Assembly (NCBI GenBank): GCA_937967805.1
Contig: CALBTC010000378.1
Coordinates: 1 to 10,330 of the forward strand
Source of the DNA: an uncultured Anaerolineaceae bacterium
GTDB lineage: Bacteria; Chloroflexota; Anaerolineae; Promineifilales; Promineifilaceae
Reading direction: 5' to 3'
Length of the DNA stretch: 10,330 nt
Below, one piece after another: positions 5,718 through 10,330 of this stretch. The notes below the pieces were generated by a model. The model was not told the DNA's origin, ran no database searches, and saw nothing but the letters and a program-made list of their open reading frames with translations. The position numbers and the translations under genes are program-made. Numbering within the stretch: position 1 is the first letter of the stretch; each line of letters starts with the position of its first letter.

Positions 5718-6670
5718 TATGGTATTGGCGACCATTGCGGCTCAAAGTCGCGGGCCGGGTGGTTGGAAAGATTTTGCAGGTTGGTCCCGTCCACGTTCAT
5801 GACATAAATCTCGTCGTTGCCGTCCCGGTCGGTGACAAAGGCTATCTGGCTGTCATCGGGAGACCAGGTAGGGTGTGAATCTTTAGCCGGGTGATTAGTG
5901 AGATTGATTGCTTCCCCGCTGGCTAAATCCAGCAGGATGATTTCGCTGTTATCGTCGCGGAAGGAGTGGTAAGCCAGGAAACGGCCGTCGTGCGAGAAAG
6001 CAGGCCCGGCGTTGATATATTCATCGTTGGTGAGCTGCGTCACAGCATCATCCGGAATGTGCCACAAAAAAAGCTGCAAATTGACGCCCGTTCCGCCGCA
6101 CGATTTGGAGCTAAAGGCCAGCGTTTCACCGTCTGGCGACCAGCCCATTGTCTCCTGATTGCCCACATGCCCTGAAAGAGGTTCCATACTTTGCGTGCCC
6201 CCATTTACCGGCATGAATCCCACGCGATGCACCACGCAGCTGTGCCCTTCGCTGCCAAACCGGTTGCTAAAAAAGGCCAGCGATTGCCCATCAGGGTGCC
6301 AGCGAATGTAAAACTCTTCAAATCCGTTTTCTTTGGGGTCCGGGGCGATGTTATGCGGATTGCTGCCGTCGGCCCCCATGACAAAAATGTCAGCATTGCC
6401 ATCACGTCGTGACCAGAATGCCAGGGAACGGCCGTCCGGCGACCAGGCAGCACCGCCTTCAGAAATGTCCGTTTCTGTCAGCCGCACCAAGTTGCTGCCA
6501 TCCGCGTCCATGCGGTAAATTTCCCAGTTGCCATCACGTTCGGAGGTGAACACTAAACCGGGAACTGGTTGTGACGCAGCAGGGAGGGTGGTTACGGCCG
6601 TTGCCAATTCACGGTTAGAACAGGCAGCCAAGAAAACAAACAAAACAAGCAGAATATCCAGTTTTTGCAT
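5717..6670 (-). CDS. TolB-like PD40 beta-propeller lipoprotein (downstream copy)
   Basis: This 317-residue lipoprotein has a hydrophobic leader ending in the lipobox LAAC, so Cys17 should be lipidated and the protein anchored on the outer face of the membrane. After a short linker, about six PD40 (WD40-like) blades follow, marked by xWSPDGxxLAF or variants at 75, 123, 176, 224 and 268, with DGNxEIYxMxxDGxN turns between them. The chain ends in WSPIP, probably the strand closing the propeller. Such folds act as protein- or ligand-binding platforms; the partner is unknown and this is not the TolB of a Tol-Pal system. Cys145 and Cys191 are also present in the upstream paralogue and could form a disulfide. 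An AGGAT ribosome site overlaps the stop of the upstream gene, eight bases away, so the pair is probably translationally coupled. Confidence 0.88.
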   Translation of the reverse strand: MQKLDILLVLFVFLAACSNRELATAVTTLPAASQPVPGLVFTSERDGNWEIYRMDADGSNLVRLTETDISEGGAAWSPDGRSLAFWSRRDGNADIFVMGADGSNPHNIAPDPKENGFEEFYIRWHPDGQSLAFFSNRFGSEGHSCVVHRVGFMPVNGGTQSMEPLSGHVGNQETMGWSPDGETLAFSSKSCGGTGVNLQLFLWHIPDDAVTQLTNDEYINAGPAFSHDGRFLAYHSFRDDNSEIILLDLASGEAINLTNHPAKDSHPTWSPDDSQIAFVTDRDGNDEIYVMNVDGTNLQNLSNHPARDFEPQWSPIP

Positions 6671-6678
6671 GACGATCC

Positions 6679-7707
6679 TTATGGTACCGGCGACCAGGCC
6701 GGCTCAAAATCCTTGGCGGGATGGTTGGTAATGTTTCGCGGATTGGCGCTGCTGGCAAACGGTTCCAAAATCACGTCCATCACGTAAATCTCGTCGTTGC
6801 CGTCCCGGTCAGAAACAAAGGCAATCTGGCTGTCGTCCGGGGACCAGGTGGGGTGGGAATCTTTGAATTCCGGGTTGTTGGTGAGATTAGCCAGTTCGCC
6901 TGTTTCCAGATCGAGTACAAAAATATCGGCAGCGACATCGGGGCGGACGGATTGGTAGGCCAGGTAACGGCCGTTGTGCGAATAGGCCGGTGAGGCATTA
7001 ACAAACCCATCGTCGGTAAGCTGAACCACCTCGTCTGTGTCGATATCCCATTCAAAAAGCTCCACCGCCTGTTCCTGAGTCATGTCACAGCGCGAGCTAA
7101 AGGCCAGGCGACGGCCGTCGGCGGACCAGCCCAGCGTCTCCTGTTCGGTGAGCGGCTCTTCCAGCACCTGGATATTGCCTGCCCCGCCAGACAGGGGCAT
7201 GATGGCCAGACGGTGCCAGGCACAGCCCACAGCCGGCGAATAAAACCGGTCGGTGTAGAGGGCAATCATCTCTCGCTGCGGGTTCCACTCCGGATAAAAC
7301 TCATCAAAAATGGAATCCTCGGGGTCTTTGACCAGGTTACGCCAATTTTCGCCATTGGCGTCCATCACAAAAATGTCGGAACTGCCATCCACCCGAGAGC
7401 GGAACGTGATCTGACGGCCGTCCGGCGACCAGGATGGACTGGTATCAACCCGGTCATTTTCAGTGAGACGGATAAGGCCGGTGCCATCCGGCTGCACCAA
7501 GTATAATTCCCAATTTTGGTGTAAGCCGGGGGTGCGCTCTACATGGCGCAGCGTTACAAACACAATGCCGGGAGTAGGATCGGCCGTTACCGGCTTGATG
7601 GGATCTGGCAGCAGGCTCGTCAAATCATCATCAGGCAGACAAGCTGTCAGCAACAACACCATACAGATACCGGCTAATAACAGGCACTGTTTCTTCTTTC
7701 TCATCAT
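6679..7707 (-). CDS. TolB-like PD40 beta-propeller lipoprotein (upstream copy)
   Basis: This 342-residue paralogue of the next gene has a basic N-terminus (MMRKKK), a hydrophobic core and the lipobox LTAC with Cys23, so it is a predicted surface lipoprotein. Blade motifs occur near 92 (SWSPDGRQITF), 194 (WSADGRRLAF), 241 (YSHNGRYLAY) and 287 (TWSPDDSQIAF), ending in WSPVP. It is longer than its partner mainly through extra loops around 54-63 and an insertion in the last blade near 312-324. Cys162 and Cys207 match the pair in the other copy. The start has AGGTGGAG upstream; either of the first two ATG codons could be used. It is the first gene of a two-gene operon, and both genes carry ACGGCCGT copies in their xDGR or xNGR codons. 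The ligand is unknown. Confidence 0.88.
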   Translation of the reverse strand: MMRKKKQCLLLAGICMVLLLTACLPDDDLTSLLPDPIKPVTADPTPGIVFVTLRHVERTPGLHQNWELYLVQPDGTGLIRLTENDRVDTSPSWSPDGRQITFRSRVDGSSDIFVMDANGENWRNLVKDPEDSIFDEFYPEWNPQREMIALYTDRFYSPAVGCAWHRLAIMPLSGGAGNIQVLEEPLTEQETLGWSADGRRLAFSSRCDMTQEQAVELFEWDIDTDEVVQLTDDGFVNASPAYSHNGRYLAYQSVRPDVAADIFVLDLETGELANLTNNPEFKDSHPTWSPDDSQIAFVSDRDGNDEIYVMDVILEPFASSANPRNITNHPAKDFEPAWSPVP

Positions 7708-7739
7708 TACATCTCCACCTTCAACAAAGAAATTTCGTC

Positions 7740-7770
7740 ACTATATTGTCCCTTAAAGTCCACTTTTAAG
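7740..7770 (-). promoter_or_regulatory. Possible promoter and operator of the lipoprotein operon
   Basis: On the minus strand, TTAAAA (7769-7764) lies 18 bases before TATAGT (7745-7740), placing transcription start about 25 bases before the ATG at 7707. An imperfect inverted repeat, CTTAAAGT with ACTTTTAAG (7752-7770, one extra T), covers the -35 box and could be an operator. The -10 box is good and the -35 weak. Confidence 0.35.
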
Positions 7771-7919
7771 CCACTAACGCTGATTTAAGAAAAGCAACAG
7801 TTCTTTGCCTTTTTCGTATGGAATACCATGATGGCGGCTGCGGGGTGTTCAGAGAAACATAAGTCATCAGGCATTTTCTAAATTTGTGCAGTACAATTTT
7901 ATAACGCTAATTTCAAGGT

Positions 7920-7944
7920 GATTCAGGGCTGTTTGCCCTGAATC
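7920..7944 (+). promoter_or_regulatory. Perfect hairpin in the leader of the rhomboid gene
   Basis: GATTCAGGGC (7920-7929) pairs perfectly with GCCCTGAATC (7935-7944) around the five-base loop TGTTT. The purine-rich ribosome site AGGGAAGAG (7945-7953) starts at the next base, before the ATG at 7958. No T-tract follows, so this is not a normal terminator. It could stabilise the mRNA, hinder ribosome loading, or be a protein-binding site. Confidence 0.7.
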
Positions 7945-7957
7945 AGGGAAGAGAAAC

Positions 7958-8575
7958 ATGGAAGAAAGGCATCGGCAAATAGATTTATGGTCGCAGCTAC
8001 AGGTGCCGCTCAAAATCATTGGTGGCTTTATTTTGCTGCTGTGGGTTCTGGAAATTGTTGACCAGTTCATTTTTGGCGGGGGACTGGACAGCTTTGGGGT
8101 TCGACCAAGAACAATCACTGGCCTGTGGGGCATCCTTTGGGCTCCATTTTTACACGGCGGTTTCCAGCATCTTTTTGCCAACACCGGTCCAATTCTTATC
8201 TTGGGCAACATTGTCATGCTTTCAAGACCATTAAAGGATTTCTTCAAAGTATCTTTTATTGTGATCATTATTAGCGGGTTGGGTACCTGGCTGATTGCTC
8301 CCACGGGACAGGTTCACCTGGGAGCCAGCGGGCTCATTTTTGGCTATTTTGGCTTTCTGCTGCTATCAGCTTACTTTGAACGCAGCTGCCGCGCCATTGT
8401 GATCGCCCTGGTCGTTTTGCTGCTTTACAGTGGCATTATTTGGGGCGCTTTTCCGCAGGGGAATGGTATCTCCTGGCAAACCCATCTGTTTGGCTTTATT
8501 GGCGGCGGCGTGGCGGCCTATCTGCTCTACCAAATGAATAATAATTTCGACATTGTCATTCGTAACGAATATTAG
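7958..8575 (+). CDS. Rhomboid family intramembrane serine protease
   Basis: This 205-residue polytopic protein has the rhomboid catalytic apparatus: HGGFQHLFANTGPIL with His66, His71 and Asn75, GASGLIFGYFGF with nucleophile Ser124, and HLFGFIGGG with His176 as the second member of the Ser-His dyad. About six hydrophobic helices match the minimal bacterial core, after a short charged N-terminus (MEERHRQ). Rhomboids cut single-pass membrane proteins within or beside the transmembrane helix. The substrate is unknown; the membrane-anchored CAP/LysM protein nearby is one candidate by inference only. The ATG at 7958 follows a good ribosome site directly after a perfect hairpin. The TAG stop overlaps the stop of the convergent peptidase gene. 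Confidence 0.93.
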   Translation: MEERHRQIDLWSQLQVPLKIIGGFILLLWVLEIVDQFIFGGGLDSFGVRPRTITGLWGILWAPFLHGGFQHLFANTGPILILGNIVMLSRPLKDFFKVSFIVIIISGLGTWLIAPTGQVHLGASGLIFGYFGFLLLSAYFERSCRAIVIALVVLLLYSGIIWGAFPQGNGISWQTHLFGFIGGGVAAYLLYQMNNNFDIVIRNEY

Positions 8576-9966
8576 CGGACCGAATTTTCTGTAACGGCCG
8601 TTGCCAAATGATGGTAGAAGTAAACGGCCGTTACCATCCCCTTCTCTAAATGTGCCAGATGATAGTGTTCATTGGGGGAATGCCGGTTATCATCCAGCCC
8701 AAACGGCATCAGCACAAACGGCGCGCCCAGCAGCTTCTGAAAGGTGGCCACAATGGGCAAAGAGCCGCCGCCGCGGCTGAGCAAAGGGGCTGCCCCCCAG
8801 CCATCCTCATAGGCGCGAAACGCCGCCTGAATACCAAGCGAATCATAGGGGGTGACGGCCGCATCCGCCCCAGCCTGCACCGTCACTGCCACCTGCACCG
8901 TCGGTGGTGTGAGCTGCTCAATAAATCGGGTGAACTGATCGGCAATTTTGTCTGCATCCTGATTTTCCACCAGCCGCATACTAATTTTGGCACCCGCTTC
9001 GGCAGGAATGATGGTCTTAAATCCCTCACCGGCAAAGCCACCCCAAATGCCGTTAACTTCACAGGTAGGCCGTGCCGTCATGCGCTCAAAAAAGGTGAAT
9101 TCAGGCTCGCCCCAGGGAGCTTCGACGCCCGTCTCTTGCTGCCACTGGCTTAACGGATACGGTATTTTTTGCAACAGCTCACGCTCGGCGGGAGACAGAG
9201 TGTCTACGTCGTCATAGAAGCCGGGGATGGCCACACGGCCGTCTGCATGATGCAGCGCCGCCACAATCTCGGCCACGGCCTGGGCGGGGTTATGCACGGA
9301 GCCACCAAAGCTGCCGGAGTGCAAATCCCGGCCAGGGCCCGTTACGCGAATCTCGGCGGCCACCACGCCGCGCAGGGCATAATCAATCGACGGTTGGTCC
9401 GATTGGGGCATGGCCCCGTCTGACACCACCACAAAATCAGCGGCCAACAATAACTGATGTTCGGCGACAAAGGGAGCCAGATTGGGCGATCCCACTTCCT
9501 CTTCGCCGTCGAAGCAGATTTTCACGTTCAGCGGCAGCCTTCCGGCCGTTTGCAGCATCGCTTCCAGCGCCTTGAGGTGGCTAAAATGCTGCGCTTTGTT
9601 ATCGCTGACGCCGCGGGCATATAAACGGCCGTCACGCACCGCCGGTTCAAACGGAGGCGTGGTCCACGCTGCTAACGGTTCAACCGGCTGCACATCGTAA
9701 TGGCCGTAAATCAAAACGGTCGGTGCATCATCGCCGGCGTGCAGCCAATCGGCATAGACCACCGGATTGCCTGCGGTCTCAATCTGCTGCACGTTCTCCA
9801 GACCGATTTTGCTTAGGCTGGTTTGCAACCATTCGGCTGCCTGCAAAACGTCGCTATGGTGTTGGCTGAGGGTGCTGATGCTGGGTATTTTTAGATAGCG
9901 GCCCAGCTCTTCGAGGAAGGTGGTTTGATGCGTGCGTAGGTAGGTGACGGCCGTTTCCAAATCCAT
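8572..9966 (-). CDS. M20 family zinc metallopeptidase (dipeptidase)
   Basis: The 464-residue protein is a cytoplasmic M20 peptidase of the dipeptidase/CNDP type, full length for the family. Metal and catalytic residues are all in place: His89 and Asp91 in GHYDVQP, bridging Asp122 in SDNKAQ, the Glu156-Glu157 pair in GEEEVGS, Asp183 in VSDG, and His429 in NRHSPNEH. His215 in DLHSG belongs to the lid domain and completes the active site of the dimer partner. It should hydrolyse dipeptides or related amides; the substrate cannot be fixed by sequence. The ATG at 9966 was chosen; a GTG one codon upstream is also possible, and the ribosome site is weak for both. The start lies 5 bases from the tatC stop, so the two are probably co-transcribed. 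The 3' end overlaps the rhomboid stop by four bases. Confidence 0.94.
   Translation of the reverse strand: MDLETAVTYLRTHQTTFLEELGRYLKIPSISTLSQHHSDVLQAAEWLQTSLSKIGLENVQQIETAGNPVVYADWLHAGDDAPTVLIYGHYDVQPVEPLAAWTTPPFEPAVRDGRLYARGVSDNKAQHFSHLKALEAMLQTAGRLPLNVKICFDGEEEVGSPNLAPFVAEHQLLLAADFVVVSDGAMPQSDQPSIDYALRGVVAAEIRVTGPGRDLHSGSFGGSVHNPAQAVAEIVAALHHADGRVAIPGFYDDVDTLSPAERELLQKIPYPLSQWQQETGVEAPWGEPEFTFFERMTARPTCEVNGIWGGFAGEGFKTIIPAEAGAKISMRLVENQDADKIADQFTRFIEQLTPPTVQVAVTVQAGADAAVTPYDSLGIQAAFRAYEDGWGAAPLLSRGGGSLPIVATFQKLLGAPFVLMPFGLDDNRHSPNEHYHLAHLEKGMVTAVYFYHHLATAVTENSVR
8591..8634. repeat. Inverted pair of AACGGCCGTT palindromes
   Basis: GTAACGGCCGTT (8591-8602) and AACGGCCGTTAC (8623-8634) are perfect 12-base inverted arms around a 20-base loop, inside the 3' end of the M20 gene and 16 bases beyond the rhomboid stop. 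Transcripts from either gene could fold this stem. No T-tract follows on either strand. In the peptidase both copies are read as Thr-Ala-Val. Confidence 0.75.
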
Positions 9967-9971
9967 CACGG

Positions 9972-10330
9972 CTACTCAACCGCGACCGATCGTTCAAATT
10001 GCCGTTGGCCCACAACCGCCAAACCAATGCTCAAAATATATAAAACCAACAGAGGGGCCATCGTTAGCAGCATTGTCACCGGGTCGATGGACGGGGTGAT
10101 GACGGCTGCCAGCACGGCAATGCCCACAACGGCAAAGCGCCACTGTTCACGCAAGGATTGGGCAGTCACCACCCCAACCCGCGCGATAAAGTAGACAATC
10201 ACCGGCATTTCAAAGGCGATGCCGATCCAGAACAACATGCGCAGCACAAAACCAATGTAGCCGCTGGGGGTCCAGTCTGTTTTGAAAATGGTGCCCAAAA
10301 AGTTGGCCAGAAAGAAAACGGCCGCGGGAA
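9972..10330 (-). CDS. tatC: TatC twin-arginine translocase subunit, C-terminal part
   Basis: The gene runs off the right edge of the window, and about 119 C-terminal residues are present. The frame is open to the edge (PAAVFFLANFLGTIF before the TTG at 10298), so that TTG is internal. The TatC core GYIGFVLRMLFWIGIAFEMP carries the conserved Glu of the FE(M/L)P motif. It is followed by VIVYFIARVGVV, the LREQWRFAVVGI segment, AAVITPSIDPVTM, and a last hydrophobic helix with PLLVLYILSIGLA. TatC is the polytopic receptor that recognises twin-arginine signal peptides and, with TatA, moves folded proteins across the cytoplasmic membrane. The usual TPxPDP turn is TPSIDP here. The M20 peptidase gene begins 5 bases after the stop, a tight operon with no obvious functional link. 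Confidence 0.93.
   Translation of the reverse strand, partial: PAAVFFLANFLGTIFKTDWTPSGYIGFVLRMLFWIGIAFEMPVIVYFIARVGVVTAQSLREQWRFAVVGIAVLAAVITPSIDPVTMLLTMAPLLVLYILSIGLAVVGQRQFERSVAVE

Larger units (their letters stand above)
631..9954. repeat. Dispersed ACGGCCGT palindrome family (19 copies)
   Basis: Exact ACGGCCGT starts at 631, 1712, 3753, 4305, 4394, 5390, 5477, 5546, 5981, 6428, 6594, 6967, 7111, 7414, 8594, 8624, 9235, 9625 and 9947. Seven of these are the full AACGGCCGTT (630, 4304, 4393, 5545, 6966, 8593, 8623). One-base variants also occur, for example near 2389, 7580, 8855, 9542 and 10318. Random equal-base sequence of this length would hold about 0.16 copies. Eighteen copies are in genes: nine read Thr-Ala-Val, eight Asp/Asn-Gly-Arg and one Glu-Arg-Pro-Leu. 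The other lies in a promoter spacer. Confidence 0.9.

Overview
The window looks like chromosomal DNA from a bacterium with moderate G+C content, most likely a member of Chloroflexota close to Anaerolineae. This placement is an inference from gene style: secreted CAP/LysM proteins with Pro/Thr-rich stalks, paired TolB-like lipoproteins, a solitary BioY, and a TatC of the type I associate with that phylum. No rRNA, tRNA, mobile element, CRISPR array or phage gene was found.

Layout. Positions 2-3459 (+ strand) are a lipid-metabolism stretch: the C-terminal third of a thiolase, a Pcs-type phosphatidylcholine synthase closed by a strong terminator, and a long-chain acyl-CoA synthetase. The synthetase is cut into two in-frame halves by a TAG and a TAA three codons apart. 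A Shine-Dalgarno-like sequence lies across the gap, with a GTG start directly after the second stop. The gene ends at a hairpin terminator that may also serve the convergent bioY (3569-4144, -). bioY is divergent from a secreted CAP domain-3xLysM-stalk-transmembrane protein (4334-5671, +), whose promoter appears to give a leaderless mRNA. Next comes a minus-strand operon of two tandem, duplicated PD40 beta-propeller lipoproteins (7707 down to 5717). A rhomboid protease (7958-8575, +) has a perfect 10-bp hairpin just before its ribosome binding site. Its stop overlaps the stop of a convergent M20 peptidase (8572-9966, -), which follows the 3' part of tatC (9972-10330, -) in a tight operon.

How the genes relate. 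The left third handles fatty acyl groups and phospholipid: acyl activation, thiolysis or condensation, and phosphatidylcholine formation. The rest is mostly envelope biology: vitamin uptake, cell-surface binding proteins, lipoproteins, intramembrane proteolysis and Tat export. No single pathway joins all of it.

The most striking window-wide signal is an over-represented palindrome. ACGGCCGT occurs exactly 19 times (about 0.16 expected for random equal-base sequence), seven times as the full AACGGCCGTT. It lies in nearly every gene, mainly in two reading frames (Thr-Ala-Val or Asp/Asn-Gly-Arg), and once inside a promoter spacer. It resembles, in style and not in sequence, the HIP1 palindromes of cyanobacteria. 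The split acyl-CoA synthetase is the second observation most worth following up.
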